DNA of 64,000 nt from CAVSEK01 sp963726975. Lineage in GTDB: Bacteria; Actinomycetota; Actinomycetes; Mycobacteriales; SCTD01. The translations under genes were made by a program, and so were the position numbers. Positions 20,360 through 29,734 of the stretch are shown piece after piece. Below the pieces are notes generated by a model that worked only from the letters and a program-made list of their open reading frames with translations, was not told the DNA's origin and did no database searches. The stretch's first letter is position 1, and each line of letters opens with the position of its first letter. Where the stretch lies: assembly GCA_963726975.1 (NCBI GenBank), contig CAVSEK010000001.1, forward strand, positions 62,001 to 126,000. The letters are read 5' to 3'.

Positions 20360-20926
20360 TCAGCGGACCAGCGCGAGGAACTCCGCGCGCGTGCGCGGGT
20401 CGTCGCGCAGCCGCCCGTGCACCGCCGACGTCACCGTGCGCGTGCCCGCCGCGCGCACCCCCCGCACCGTCATGCACTGGTGCTCGGCCTCGACGACGAC
20501 CCCGACGCCCTTGGGCTGCAGCTGCTCGTCGAGCCACCCGGCCACCTGCGTCGTCATCCGCTCCTGCACCTGCAGCCGCCGGCTGAACAGCTCCACGACG
20601 CGCGCCAGCTTCGACAGCCCGAGGATCCGGTCCCGGGGGATGTACGCCACGTGCGCGACGCCCACGAAGGGGAGCAGGTGGTGCTCGCACAGCGAGGTGA
20701 AGGCGATGTCGCGCACGAGGACCAGCTCGTCGTAGCCCTCGTCGTTGGGGAACACGGTCAGGTCGAAGGCCCGCGGGGCCAGCTGCTCGGCGTACGCCCT
20801 CGCGACCCGCGCCGGGGTCTGCTGCAGGTGCGCCGAGGTGGGGTCCTCGCCCAGCGCGACGAGCAGGTCGCGCACGGCGCGCTCGGCGGCGGGCAGGTCG
20901 ACCTCGCGCGGCGTCACGCGGCCCAT
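20360..20926 (-). CDS. folE: GTP cyclohydrolase I
   Basis: This enzyme converts GTP to 7,8-dihydroneopterin triphosphate, the first step of folate and pterin synthesis. The zinc and active-site residues are in SLCEHHLLPFVG and EHQCMTVRGV; ILGLSKLARVVELFSRRLQVQE is the family signature helix. The 188-residue length is normal. It converges with modC; molybdenum cofactor also starts from GTP, but that link by position is only suggestive. Confidence 0.95.
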   Translation of the reverse strand: MGRVTPREVDLPAAERAVRDLLVALGEDPTSAHLQQTPARVARAYAEQLAPRAFDLTVFPNDEGYDELVLVRDIAFTSLCEHHLLPFVGVAHVAYIPRDRILGLSKLARVVELFSRRLQVQERMTTQVAGWLDEQLQPKGVGVVVEAEHQCMTVRGVRAAGTRTVTSAVHGRLRDDPRTRAEFLALVR

Positions 20927-20979
20927 CCAACCAGCGGGCCTCTCGCGCCCGGGCCGCCGCGTCGGACAGGATGCGGGAC

Positions 20980-22446
20980 ATGGCCCTGCCCAGCGCGTCC
21001 TACTCGATCACCGTCCGCCTGGAGGTGCCTGCGGACCCGCAGGCGGTCGGGCGGCTGACCACCGCCGTGGGCGAGGCGGGGGGCGTCGTCACCGCGCTCG
21101 ACGTGACGGAGTCGCACCCCGAGCACATCGTGCTCGACCTGACCTGCGCGGCCACCGACCAGGAGCACGCGGAGACCATCACGACGGCGCTGGGCGCGGT
21201 GCCCGGCGTCGGCATCCGCAAGGTCAGCGACCGGACGTTCCTGCTGCACCTGGGCGGCAAGATCGAGGTCACCTCCAAGGTGCCGCTGCGCACCCGCGAC
21301 GACCTGTCGATGGCCTACACGCCGGGCGTCGCGCGGGTGTGCCTGGCCATCGCGCGCCACCCGGAGGACGCGCGGCGCCTCACGATCAAGCGCAACACCG
21401 TCGCGGTGGTCACCGACGGCTCGGCGGTGCTCGGGCTGGGCAACCTCGGGGCCGCGGCGGCGCTGCCCGTCATGGAGGGCAAGGCCGCCCTGTTCAAGCG
21501 GTTCGCCGGGGTCGACGCCTGGCCGATCTGCCTGGACACCCAGGACACCGACGAGATCGTGCGCACGGTGCAGCTGCTCGCGCCGGCCTTCGGCGGGGTG
21601 AACCTCGAGGACATCGCCGCACCGCGCTGCTTCGAGGTGGAGGCGCGGCTGCGCGCGCTGCTCGACATCCCGGTCTTCCACGACGACCAGCACGGCACCG
21701 CCATCGTCGTGCTCGCGGCGCTCAGGAACGCGCTGCGGGTCGTCGGCAAGGAGCTCGCCGACGTGCGCATCGTGCTCGCCGGCGCGGGTGCCGCCGGCTC
21801 GGCCTGCGCACGCCTGCTGCTGCACGCCGGCGCCGGCGACCTCGTGCTGTGCGACATCGCGGGAGCCGTCCACCCGGGCCGCGAGGGCATGGACCCCAAC
21901 CTGGTCGACCTGGCGGGCCGCACCAACCCGCAGGGCCTCACGGGCACCCTCAAGGAGGTGCTGCGGGGCGCGGACGTCTTCATCGGCGTCAGCGCGCCGG
22001 GCATCCTCGACGGCGACGACATCGCCGGGATGGCCGAGCGGTCGATCGTCTTCGCGCTCGCCAACCCCGATCCCGAGGTCGACCTCGTCGAGGCGCGCCG
22101 CTACGCCGCGGTCGTCGCCAGCGGGCGCAGCGACGAGCCCAACCAGATCAACAACGTGCTCGTCTTCCCCGGCGTCTTCCGGGGGCTGCTCGACGCGGGC
22201 GGGCGCGACGTCGACCTCGACGTCGAGCTCGCGGCGGCGGAGGCGCTGGCCGACGTGGTGCGGCCGGACCAGCGCAACGCGGCGTTCATCGTGCCGAGCG
22301 TCTTCGACCCGGAGGCCACCAACGAGGTCGCGGGGGCCGTGCGGCGCTCCGTGGAGGAGCGCCGCGCGGCCGGTCCCCAGGCCGCGGAGCAGACCCGCGA
22401 GCCGCGGACGCCGCCCCGGCCGGACGGCGCCCACAGGACGGCCTGA
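20980..22446 (+). CDS. NAD(P)-dependent malic enzyme with N-terminal ACT domain
   Basis: This enzyme decarboxylates malate to pyruvate. Residues 1-85 form an ACT-like ligand domain (YSITVRLEVPADPQAVGRL). The catalytic part has MAYTPGVARVC, then VTDGSAVLGLGNLG, VFHDDQHGTAIV, AGAGAAGSACARLLL and FALANPDPEV. The bacterial short malic enzyme core is complete. An ACT domain suggests allosteric control by a small molecule, as in other actinobacterial forms. ATG 20980 is preferred over ATG 20971 because of the ACAGG spacing. Confidence 0.9.
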   Translation: MALPSASYSITVRLEVPADPQAVGRLTTAVGEAGGVVTALDVTESHPEHIVLDLTCAATDQEHAETITTALGAVPGVGIRKVSDRTFLLHLGGKIEVTSKVPLRTRDDLSMAYTPGVARVCLAIARHPEDARRLTIKRNTVAVVTDGSAVLGLGNLGAAAALPVMEGKAALFKRFAGVDAWPICLDTQDTDEIVRTVQLLAPAFGGVNLEDIAAPRCFEVEARLRALLDIPVFHDDQHGTAIVVLAALRNALRVVGKELADVRIVLAGAGAAGSACARLLLHAGAGDLVLCDIAGAVHPGREGMDPNLVDLAGRTNPQGLTGTLKEVLRGADVFIGVSAPGILDGDDIAGMAERSIVFALANPDPEVDLVEARRYAAVVASGRSDEPNQINNVLVFPGVFRGLLDAGGRDVDLDVELAAAEALADVVRPDQRNAAFIVPSVFDPEATNEVAGAVRRSVEERRAAGPQAAEQTREPRTPPRPDGAHRTA

Positions 22447-22456
22447 GGGCCGCGGG

Positions 22457-22834
22457 TCAGGAGCTGGCGGCCTTCTTGCGGCCGCCGCGGCCGCGCAGGG
22501 TCGCCCCGCCCGCCAGCACGAGGTTGCGGGCCGTCGTCGCGCTCACGCCGTGCGTCGTGCCGAGCTCGGCCAGCGACGCCCCGCCGGTGTACTCCTTCGC
22601 GAGGGTCTTGGCGTGCGCCTCGCGGGCCGGGTCGGGCTTGCGCGTGTTGCCCCCGCGCTTGCGGAGCGTCACCCCGCGCTCGAGCAGGACGAGGCGCACG
22701 CGCCCCGCGCTCGTGCCGTGCTCGGTCGCCAGGTCCGCGATGCTCGTGCCACCGGCGTACGCCTTCTCCAGCGCCTTGCCCAGGGTGTCGCGGTCAGCCG
22801 CGGACAGCCGCTTGTTCTTCTCGAGGTCAGCCAT
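22457..22834 (-). CDS. Tandem helix-turn-helix small basic protein
   Basis: A 125-residue basic protein has two similar halves. GGTSIADLATEHGTSAGRVRLVL and GGASLAELGTTHGVSATTARNLVL are each an HTH followed by a basic tail (RKRGG, RGRGG). The internal duplication suggests a DNA-binding protein that contacts two half-sites. I recognise no named family. The gene is compact and its frame clean; it follows the malic enzyme convergently. Confidence 0.78.
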   Translation of the reverse strand: MADLEKNKRLSAADRDTLGKALEKAYAGGTSIADLATEHGTSAGRVRLVLLERGVTLRKRGGNTRKPDPAREAHAKTLAKEYTGGASLAELGTTHGVSATTARNLVLAGGATLRGRGGRKKAASS

Positions 22835-22881
22835 GCGGCGAGACTAGAGGAAGGACGTGGGGTTGCGGGAGGGGGGCCGGG

Positions 22882-23319
22882 TCAGCCGGACCCGAGCGCG
22901 TCGAGCGCTGCTCTCACCGGCGCCGGCGGCGGCACCGGGCGGCGCGTCTCGCGGTCGACGTAGACGTGCACGAAGCGCCCGACGGCGGCCGGCGCCTCGC
23001 CCTCGCCGAACAGCGCCAGCCGGTAGACCACGCTGCTCGTGCCCCGCCTCTCCACCCGCATGCCGGCGGTGATCGTGCCCGGGAAGCCGAGCTCGGAGAA
23101 GTAGCGGCAGGCGGTCTCGACGACCAGGCCGAGCGCGGGCAGGCGGCGCACGTCGGTGCCGCTCGCCTCGATGAGCCAGGCGTTGACCACGGTGTCGAAG
23201 ACGGCGTAGTGCACGACGTTGTTGACGTGGCCGTACGCGTCGACGTCGGCCCAGCGGGTGGGGACCTCCCGCAGCACGGGGAAGTCGCTGCGGCGCAGGT
23301 CGCGGTCGGGATCGCTCAC
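22882..23319 (-). CDS. Acyl-CoA thioesterase, 4HBT hot-dog family
   Basis: This is a YbgC/FadM-type thioesterase. The active-site region is TRWADVDAYGHVNNVVHYAVFDTV, with the conserved D.YGHVNN. About 145 residues, a single hot-dog fold. It hydrolyses acyl-CoA, and its divergent neighbour is an acyl-CoA dehydrogenase, so fatty-acid turnover is the likely context. The start is GTG 23319. Confidence 0.88.
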   Translation of the reverse strand: MSDPDRDLRRSDFPVLREVPTRWADVDAYGHVNNVVHYAVFDTVVNAWLIEASGTDVRRLPALGLVVETACRYFSELGFPGTITAGMRVERRGTSSVVYRLALFGEGEAPAAVGRFVHVYVDRETRRPVPPPAPVRAALDALGSG

Positions 23320-23354
23320 CGGCGCGAGCCTAGGTGCGCCCGTACGCTGGGGTC

Positions 23355-24503
23355 ATGGAGAGGACCCTGTACGACGCCGACCACGAGGCCTTCCGCGCCA
23401 GCGCCCGCGAGTTCGTCGCCCGCAGCGTCGAGCCGCGCTACGAGGCCTGGGTCGAGCAGCGCTTCATCGACCGCGAGACCTGGCGCGAGGCCGGCAAGCA
23501 GGGCCTGCTCGGCCTGCAGGTCCCGGAGGCTGTACGGCGGCAGCGAGACCGGCGACTACCGCTTCCAGGCCGTCCTCGGCGAGGAGCTGGCCGAAGGTCG
23601 CCTACGGCGTGCACTCGAGCTTCTCCATCCACCACGACATCGTGGCGCCCTACCTCGTCGAGCTGACGACCGACGAGCAGAAGTCGCGCTGGCTCCCGGG
23701 CTTCTGCACCGGGGAGACGGTCACGGCGATCGGGATGACCGAGCCGTCCGCGGGCTCCGACCTGGCCGCGCTGCGGACGACCGCGGTCCGCGACGGCGCC
23801 GACTGGGTGCTCAACGGCTCGAAGACGTTCATCACCAACGGCTACCTCGCCGGCCTGGTCGTGGTCGCGGCCAAGACGACGCCGGACCGCGGCGCCAAGG
23901 GCATCTCGCTGTTCGTCGTCGAGGCGGGCATGCCCGGCTTCGAGCGCGGCCGCAAGCTCGACAAGGTCGGCCAGCACGAGGCCGACACCGCCGAGCTGGC
24001 CTTCACCGACGTGCGGCTCCCGGCGGAGAACCTGCTGGGCGAGCTGGACCGCGGCTTCGCGCACATGATGGAGCGGCTGCCCCAGGAGCGGCTCTCCGTC
24101 GCCATCGGGTCGCTGTCGCACGCCCGGCAGCAGCTGGCCGAGACGCTCGTCTACGTCACCGACCGCAAGGCGTTCGGGCAGAGCGTCGGGTCGTTCCAGG
24201 CCAACAAGCACCGGCTCGCCGAGATGGTGACGACGGTCGACGCGACGCAGGCGTTCCTCGACACCTGCACGCTGCTGCACAGCCGCGGCCGGCTCACGGC
24301 GGTCGACGCCGCCAAGGCCAAGTGGTGGGCGGCGCAGGTGCAGAACGACGTGCTCGACGCGTGCGTGCAGCTGCACGGCGGCTACGGCTACATGAAGGAG
24401 TACCGCGTCGCCCGCGCCTGGCAGGACGCCCGGGTCGAGCAGCATCTGGGCAGGGAGCAACGAGATCATGAAGGAGATCATCGGTCGAGACCTCGGCCTG
24501 TGA
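23355..24503 (+). CDS. Acyl-CoA dehydrogenase, three frame breaks
   Basis: This FAD-dependent enzyme forms the alpha-beta double bond of acyl-CoA. Conserved blocks are VTAIGMTEPSAGSDLAALR, WVLNGSKTFITNG, DKVGQHEADTAELAFTDVR, the Arg-rich KAFGQSVGSFQ, LHGGYGYMKEYRV and a final AGSNEIMKEIIGRDLGL. The frame shifts by +1 at GC[T][G]TAC (23531), GC[C][G]AAG (23592) and GA[G][C]AGC (24439). Dropping one base at each gives a continuous family sequence, so a consensus error is likely. TACGCT lies six bases before the ATG, a leaderless arrangement. The end overlaps the convergent DMT gene by 26 bp. Confidence 0.88.
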
Positions 24504-25347
24504 CGTCCCGGACCGGCGCGCCCGCCTCGTAGCGCGCGAGCCCGAGCGCCCCGCCCAGGGCGAGCGCGAAGCCGACGAGCGCCACGGGCAGCAGGCCCTC
24601 GCGGACGCGGTCGCCGAGCAGCAGCGCGCCCACGGCCGCGGGCAGCGCGGTCTGCGTGACCACCATGGCCGCTGTCGTCGTCGTCACCGAGCCGCGCTGC
24701 ATCGCGACGGAGTAGAGCAGGAACGCGACGAGCCCGGCGAGCAGCAGCACGTACGTCCCGGGCTGCCGCAGGACGCTCGCCGGCGCGAGGGTCGGCAGCA
24801 GCCGGGCTGCCACCGCCACCACGCCGAACCCCGTGCCGGCGAGCAGGCCGAGCGCGACCGCGCCTGGAGGCCCGCTCAGCCGGCCGGCGAGCCGGGCGAG
24901 CACGGCGACGACGACCAGCACGCCGAGCAGCACCCACGCGGCACCGTCGCCGGCCCGCGCGGTCGTGTCCTCCTCCGCCGTGGGGGCCAGCAGCGCGAGG
25001 CCCAGGACGACGGCGCCGACCGCGCTCCAGGAGCGCGGCGTCAGCGGTGCGGCGAAGACCCGGACGGACAGCACCGCCGTGACCGCCACGCTGCTCGCGA
25101 TGACCGCCTGCGCGACGAACAGCGGCAGCACCTGCAGAGCGCTCACGTGCAGCCCGAAACCCAGCAGGTTGCCCGCCACGGCGGCCAGGAACAGCGGCGA
25201 GCGCGACAGCCGCAGCAGCAGCCGCGGGTCCACGCCGACCGCCGCCGGCACCCGCGCGGTGGCCAGTCCCTGCAGGACCGCGGCGACGCCGAAGGCGACG
25301 GCCGCTCCGACCCCGCTGAGCAGGGCCAGCAGGGTGAGGACGCTCAG
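24478..25347 (-). CDS. DMT/EamA-like transporter, probable CTG start
   Basis: A 289-residue protein with about nine to ten hydrophobic helices, from LTLLALLSGVGAAVAFGVAAVL to LLPVALVGFALALGGALGLA, in the two-repeat pattern of drug/metabolite transporters. Its substrate is unknown. No ATG, GTG or TTG exists at the 5' end in this frame. CTG 25347 overlaps the upstream stop as CTGA with GAGGG six bases before it, so translation is probably coupled to the phosphatidylcholine-synthase-like gene. Confidence 0.78.
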   Translation of the reverse strand: MSVLTLLALLSGVGAAVAFGVAAVLQGLATARVPAAVGVDPRLLLRLSRSPLFLAAVAGNLLGFGLHVSALQVLPLFVAQAVIASSVAVTAVLSVRVFAAPLTPRSWSAVGAVVLGLALLAPTAEEDTTARAGDGAAWVLLGVLVVVAVLARLAGRLSGPPGAVALGLLAGTGFGVVAVAARLLPTLAPASVLRQPGTYVLLLAGLVAFLLYSVAMQRGSVTTTTAAMVVTQTALPAAVGALLLGDRVREGLLPVALVGFALALGGALGLARYEAGAPVRDVTGRGLDR

Positions 25348-26114
25348 CTGACGCCCTCGGCGACCGGCGCGCCGTCGGGAGCCAGACCCGGCGGCACGGC
25401 CTGGCGCAGCGCGCGGCGGCGCACCTCCAGGTAGAGGCTCAGCACCACGTAGTAGGCGATGTACAGCAGCGAGGCCCCGACCACCAGGGCGCTCGGGTCC
25501 GGCAGCTCGGCGACGACCAGGGCGTACGACACCAGCCACAGCGCGGACAGCACCAGGGTCGGCGTACGCAGGACCAGCATGCGGCTGGGGTAGACGTAGC
25601 CGACCGGGACGAGCACGAGCAGCGCGCAGACCACGATGATCGCCGAGGTGGCGGCGGTGCCGAGCCCGAGCGCGATGACGTAGAACGCGACGACGTTCCA
25701 GTAGCTCGGGAAGCCCAGGAAGAAGTGGTCGTCGGTCTTGGCGTCGACGCGGCAGAACTGGTAGCTCGAGGCGACCAGCGGCAGCACCGCGACGACCGTG
25801 CCGGTGGTGCCGGCCGGCAGGTAGCCGCCCTGCAGCAGCAGCACCACCGGCGCGAAGACGTAGGTGAGGTAGTCGACGATGTTGTCGAGCAGCGCGCCGT
25901 CGAACCACGGCAGCCGCTCCTTGACGTCGAACCGGCGGGCCAGCATCCCGTCGGTGCCGTCGATGACCAGGGCCGCGAGACCGAGCCACAGGGCGCGGGC
26001 CACGTCGCCCTCGATGGCGGCCAGCACGATGAGCAGCGCGAGCACGGCGCCGGTGGCGGTGTAGCCGTGCACGACCCAGGCCCGCAGACCGGACCAGGAC
26101 CACGTCGAGGGCAT
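25344..26114 (-). CDS. pcs: CDP-alcohol phosphatidyltransferase, phosphatidylcholine-synthase-like
   Basis: This membrane enzyme of about eight helices has the CDP-alcohol motif in the variant form DGTDGMLARRFDVKERLPWF followed by DGALLDNIVDY. YQFCRVDAKTDDHFFLGFPSYWN is characteristic of bacterial phosphatidylcholine synthase (Pcs), which condenses CDP-diacylglycerol with choline. Length (256 residues) fits Pcs. The choline substrate is inferred from family resemblance. It is first in a coupled pair with the DMT transporter. Confidence 0.85.
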   Translation of the reverse strand: MPSTWSWSGLRAWVVHGYTATGAVLALLIVLAAIEGDVARALWLGLAALVIDGTDGMLARRFDVKERLPWFDGALLDNIVDYLTYVFAPVVLLLQGGYLPAGTTGTVVAVLPLVASSYQFCRVDAKTDDHFFLGFPSYWNVVAFYVIALGLGTAATSAIIVVCALLVLVPVGYVYPSRMLVLRTPTLVLSALWLVSYALVVAELPDPSALVVGASLLYIAYYVVLSLYLEVRRRALRQAVPPGLAPDGAPVAEGVS

Positions 26115-26353
26115 CGGGGCGGTCCGTCCTTCACGCGGTCTCGGGGTGCGGCGGGACGCCGACCGCCTCCAGTGTGCGGCACGCCGGGCGCTCCACGCTG
26201 CGCGTCCGGCGCCCGGCGCCCGGCGCGGGCACGGCTCCAGTCGCGACCGCCCGCTGCCGAGACCCAGCGGACCGGCCGGTCAGGGGTCTCCCCCGGGACC
26301 GGTTCCGGTGCCACACTCGATGCCCGTCCCGATCGTCCCGTCTGGAGCCCGCT

Positions 26354-27472
26354 GTGCCCGTCCCCCTGCTCGTCCGCCGCGCCGCTGCCGGCGCCGCCCT
26401 CGTCGCCCTGCCGCTCGGCGCGGTGGCCGGGTGCGGCGAGGCCGCCCAGACCAAGCGCGCCTCCGTGCAGGAGTCGCTGCAGAAGGCGCAGGACCACCTC
26501 GCCGGCAGCGGCGCCGCCAGCCTGACGCTGCGGATCACCGACCCGGCCGGTGCGCTGCGCAAGGCCGCCCCCGACGGCTCCGACGGGCTCACGCCCGCCC
26601 AGAGCGACGTCCTGCTCGGGGGCACGATCGCGATGACCGTCGACCCGGCCGCGGGCAAGACGATGCGCGACCTCCAGCAGGCCGACCCGGCGATGCCGCT
26701 CGTCGAGCAGCTCAAGCTGGCCAACGTCGCGATCACGGTCCAGGCCGACGGGGGCCCGCTCCTGCAGGTGCGGCTCGTCGGCGGCGACCTCTACGCCAAC
26801 GTCGGCCTCGACCGGCTGGTGCAGGTCGTGACCCAGGCCGACCCGTCCAGCGACGTCGCGGCCCAGGTGGAGGGGCTGCAGCAGCAGGCCCCGCCGGAGC
26901 TCGCCCCCCTGGTCGCCGACGTCCAGGCCGGCAAGTGGCTCAAGGTGCCGGTGGCGCAGTACGCCGACCAGCTCGAGCAGCTGACCCGGGAGGGCGGCGC
27001 GACCCCCACCCCGTCGGTCGACACGAAGCGCCTCGGCACCGACCTGCTCGCGGCCGTGCGGCCCTTCACGACCGTCACCGACGCCGGCGGCGAGGGCGGC
27101 ACCCGCGTGGTCGACGTCAAGGTCCAGGCCAAGCAGGCGCTCAAGGCCGCCCTCGGCGTGCTGCGCTCCGCGCCCGTGCCGGGCCTGACCGACCTGGACA
27201 CCTCGGCCCTGGACCGCCTGAGCGACGCCACGGCGGACGGCCAGGTCACGCTGGTCGACGACCACCTCACCAAGGCGGTGCTCGACCTGCAGTCGCTCGT
27301 GCGGGTCGCGCCGGCGAGCAGCGGCAACCCCGACCTGACGGGCGCGCAGCTGGTCGCCGAGATCGACGACTCCGCCGAGGAGGTCGCCGTGCCGCAGGAC
27401 GTGTCGGGCTTCGACGTCGGCGCCCTGCTCGAGCAGGTGCTGTCGGCCTCGGGCGGGACGCTGGCCAGCTGA
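26354..27472 (+). CDS. Putative lipoprotein, LppX/LprG-like
   Basis: This 372-residue exported protein has a lipobox (PLGAVAGCGEAA) after a short signal. The mature part is Ala-, Gln- and Leu-rich with repeated DLxxLVQV-type segments and no transmembrane helix, resembling lipid-carrier lipoproteins of actinobacteria in outline only. I cannot assign a precise family. GTG 26354 has TGGAG upstream. The 238-bp gap before it shows nothing else recognisable. Confidence 0.7.
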   Translation: MPVPLLVRRAAAGAALVALPLGAVAGCGEAAQTKRASVQESLQKAQDHLAGSGAASLTLRITDPAGALRKAAPDGSDGLTPAQSDVLLGGTIAMTVDPAAGKTMRDLQQADPAMPLVEQLKLANVAITVQADGGPLLQVRLVGGDLYANVGLDRLVQVVTQADPSSDVAAQVEGLQQQAPPELAPLVADVQAGKWLKVPVAQYADQLEQLTREGGATPTPSVDTKRLGTDLLAAVRPFTTVTDAGGEGGTRVVDVKVQAKQALKAALGVLRSAPVPGLTDLDTSALDRLSDATADGQVTLVDDHLTKAVLDLQSLVRVAPASSGNPDLTGAQLVAEIDDSAEEVAVPQDVSGFDVGALLEQVLSASGGTLAS

Positions 27473-27549
27473 CCGCTGGCGGGTCGCCCCGCGGGCCGCG
27501 GGGTAGGGACGCATCGAGCGCCACCCGGGCGCACCCTGCGAGGAGGAAC

Positions 27550-27756
27550 ATGTCCGACCAGCCGACCGACCAGCCCGCGACCGACATCGGCACGACCACG
27601 GCCGCCGGCGAGGGCGTCGACGACCAGGAGTTCCGCTCCGAGGTCGGCGAGTCCACCTCCAGCGACCTCAAGGTCGAGGAGGCCTTCGAGCGCGAGAGCG
27701 ACGGGGCGACCTCCGACGTCGAGGCTGCCAAGGAGGACGCGGACGACGCGTCCTGA
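27550..27756 (+). CDS. Small acidic hypothetical protein
   Basis: A 68-residue, strongly acidic, Ser/Thr-rich protein (MSDQPTDQPATDIGTTTAAG to DADDAS). A GAGGAGGA box lies directly before the ATG, so it is probably expressed. It is likely disordered. No family is recognised. It is followed by a strong terminator hairpin. Confidence 0.65.
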   Translation: MSDQPTDQPATDIGTTTAAGEGVDDQEFRSEVGESTSSDLKVEEAFERESDGATSDVEAAKEDADDAS

Positions 27757-27766
27757 TCTGCCCGGC

Positions 27767-27802
27767 CTCCGGCCGCTCCCCGCTCGCGGGGGGCGGCCGG
27801 AG
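27767..27802. terminator. Bidirectional terminator hairpin
   Basis: CTCCGGCCGCTCCCC (from 27767) pairs with GGGGGGCGGCCGGAG (to 27802) around a 6-nt loop, with one wobble or mismatch. It sits between the convergent small acidic gene and the acyl-CoA dehydrogenase. Confidence 0.78.
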
Positions 27803-27810
27803 CCGTGGCG

Positions 27811-28952
27811 CTACAGCCCCAGGCGCTTGCTGATGACCTCGTCCATGACCTCGTCGGTCCCGCCGCCGATCCGCAGGATCCGCGCGTCGCGGTAGTGCCG
27901 CTCGACCTCGCTCTCGCGCATGTAGCCCAGCCCGCCGAACAGCTGCACCGCCTCGTCGACGACCGCGTCGCACGCCTCGCAGGCGGCGTTCTTGGCCATC
28001 GAGACCTCGGTGACCGCGTCGCCGGTGGTCAGCCACGCCTCGTACGCCGACCTCGTCACGACCTTCGCCGTCCACGCCGCACGGGCCATCCGGGCGAGCT
28101 TGTGGCGCACGACCTGCCGGGACGCCAGCGGGCGGCCGAACGTCTCGCGGTCCTTGACCCACTGCAGCGTGAGGTCGACGCAGCGCTGCGCGGTGGCGTG
28201 CGCCTGGACCGCGAGGGCGAGCCGCTCGCTCTGGAACTGCTTCATGATCTGCAGGAAGCCCTCGCCCTCGGCGCCGACGAGGTGGCCCGCGGGACGCGGA
28301 CGTCCTCGAACGACAGCTCGGCGGTGTCCGAGCAGCGCCAGCCCATCTTGTCCAGCGGCCGGCTCACGGTGAAGCCGGGCGTGCCCTTGTCGACGACGAG
28401 CAGCGAGATGCCGCCGTACCCCTCGCCGCCGGTGCGCACGGCCGTGGTGACGAAGTCGGCGCGGACCCCGCTGGTGATGTAGGTCTTGCTGCCGTTGACG
28501 ACCCACTCGTCGCCGTCGCGCACGGCGCGGGTCCGCAGCCCGGCGACGTCTGAGCCGCCGCCGGGCTCGGTGACGGCGAGCGCGCCGATCAGCTCGCCGG
28601 CGAGGGTCGGGCGGACGTAGCGCTCGACGAGCTCCGGCGACCCGCTCGCGACGACGTGCGGCAGCGCGATGCCGTGGGTGTAGAGCGAGGCCACGACGCC
28701 GCCGGAGCCGCCGCCGAGCAGCAGCTCCTCGGTGACGATCGCCGCGTCGACGGCGTCGCCGCCGCTGCCGCCGACCTCCTCGGGGAAGCCGACGCCGAGC
28801 AGGCCGACCTCGGCGAAGGTGCGGTGCAGCGCCCGCGGGAGCATCCCGTCGCGCTCCCAGTCGGCGACGTGCGGCGCGACCTCCTTCGCGACGACGTCGC
28901 GGGCGAGCGCGCGCAGGGCGACGCGCTCGGGGGTGCTCCAGCGGTCGGTCAT
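27811..28952 (-). CDS. Acyl-CoA dehydrogenase (FadE13-like), frame broken near 28288
   Basis: This is a second FAD acyl-CoA dehydrogenase. Blocks include GALAVTEPGGGSDVAGLR, WVVNGSKTYITSG, DKMGWRCSDTAELSFEDVR, the late RETFGRPLASRQ, LFGGLGYMRESEVERHYRD and GGTDEVMDEVISKRLGL. One base is missing at a wobble position: GTC CC- GCG GGC should read V P A G. All active-site regions are present. ATG 28952 overlaps the stop of the TIGR03084 gene as ATGA, so the two form one operon read from the divergent promoter at 29.74 kb. Confidence 0.88.
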
Positions 28953-29734
28953 GACGCGCTCCCCGCCGTACGGCCCGGGCCGGGCGGTCCCGCGAAGGCC
29001 TGCGCGACGTCGAGCCAGGAGTCGGCGAGCGGCCCGGTGGTGACCAGGTCGAGGTCGGCCCGGTGGCGGCGCTGGGTGACGAGCAGGCAGAAGTGCTCGG
29101 CGCTGCCGCGGACGGCGTCCTCGCCGCTGCCCCACGACCAGGTCGAGCCGTCCGGCGCGGTCAGCTCGACGCGGACGTCGCCGTCGGGCAGGGGCAGGCC
29201 GCGGTTGACGTAGGCGAAGCCGCGGGTCCGGACGCCCAGGTGGCAGACGTGGCGCAGCCGCGCGGTCGGCTCGCGACGCGCGCCGAGCCCGTCGACGACG
29301 TCCTGCCCGTGCGCCCAGTACTCCATGAGCCGCGCGGTGGCGAACGACGCCGGGCTCATCGGCGGGCCGTACCACGGCACCTTGGTCCCGGCCGGCAGCT
29401 CGGCGAAGGCCCGCAGCATCGCCTCGAAGCCCTCCTGCCACTCGCGCAGGAACTGCTCGCGGGACAGGCCCCGCCGCCGGGTCAGCTGACCGGTGAGGAA
29501 CCCCTCGACGTCCTGCGCGATCTCCGGCAGCTCGGCGAGGAAGCGCTCGGGCTCGACGGCGGCCTTGCGGGCCTCGACGTCGGTGCCCGCGAGGTGGGCC
29601 AGGCTGTCGCGCACGTCCCACGGGTCGGCCGGGGTCGGCGTGTCGAGGTCGGCGTCCTCGACGAGACGACGCAGGTCGGCCTGCTCGGCCCGCAGGTCGT
29701 CGAGCAGGGCCGTCAGGTCTGGGCGGTCGCTCAT
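28949..29734 (-). CDS. TIGR03084 family metal-binding (mycothiol-type) protein
   Basis: This 261-residue protein is of the DinB/maleylpyruvate-isomerase-N fold. It has TPADPWDVRDSLAHLAGTD with the metal-binding His, MEYWAHGQDVVDGLG with the second His and Asp, and a C-terminal sterol-carrier-like region (GDVRVELTAPDGSTWSWG). The family is found next to acyl-CoA catabolism genes in mycothiol-producing actinobacteria, but its reaction is unknown. It is the first gene of the operon and starts at the edge of the shared operator. Confidence 0.87.
   Translation of the reverse strand: MSDRPDLTALLDDLRAEQADLRRLVEDADLDTPTPADPWDVRDSLAHLAGTDVEARKAAVEPERFLAELPEIAQDVEGFLTGQLTRRRGLSREQFLREWQEGFEAMLRAFAELPAGTKVPWYGPPMSPASFATARLMEYWAHGQDVVDGLGARREPTARLRHVCHLGVRTRGFAYVNRGLPLPDGDVRVELTAPDGSTWSWGSGEDAVRGSAEHFCLLVTQRRHRADLDLVTTGPLADSWLDVAQAFAGPPGPGRTAGSAS

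Noticed and set aside
22966..24471. A 501-codon plus-strand frame crossing the thioesterase and the acyl-CoA dehydrogenase
   Set aside because: It is antisense to the thioesterase and holds only a short true segment of the dehydrogenase between two frame shifts.
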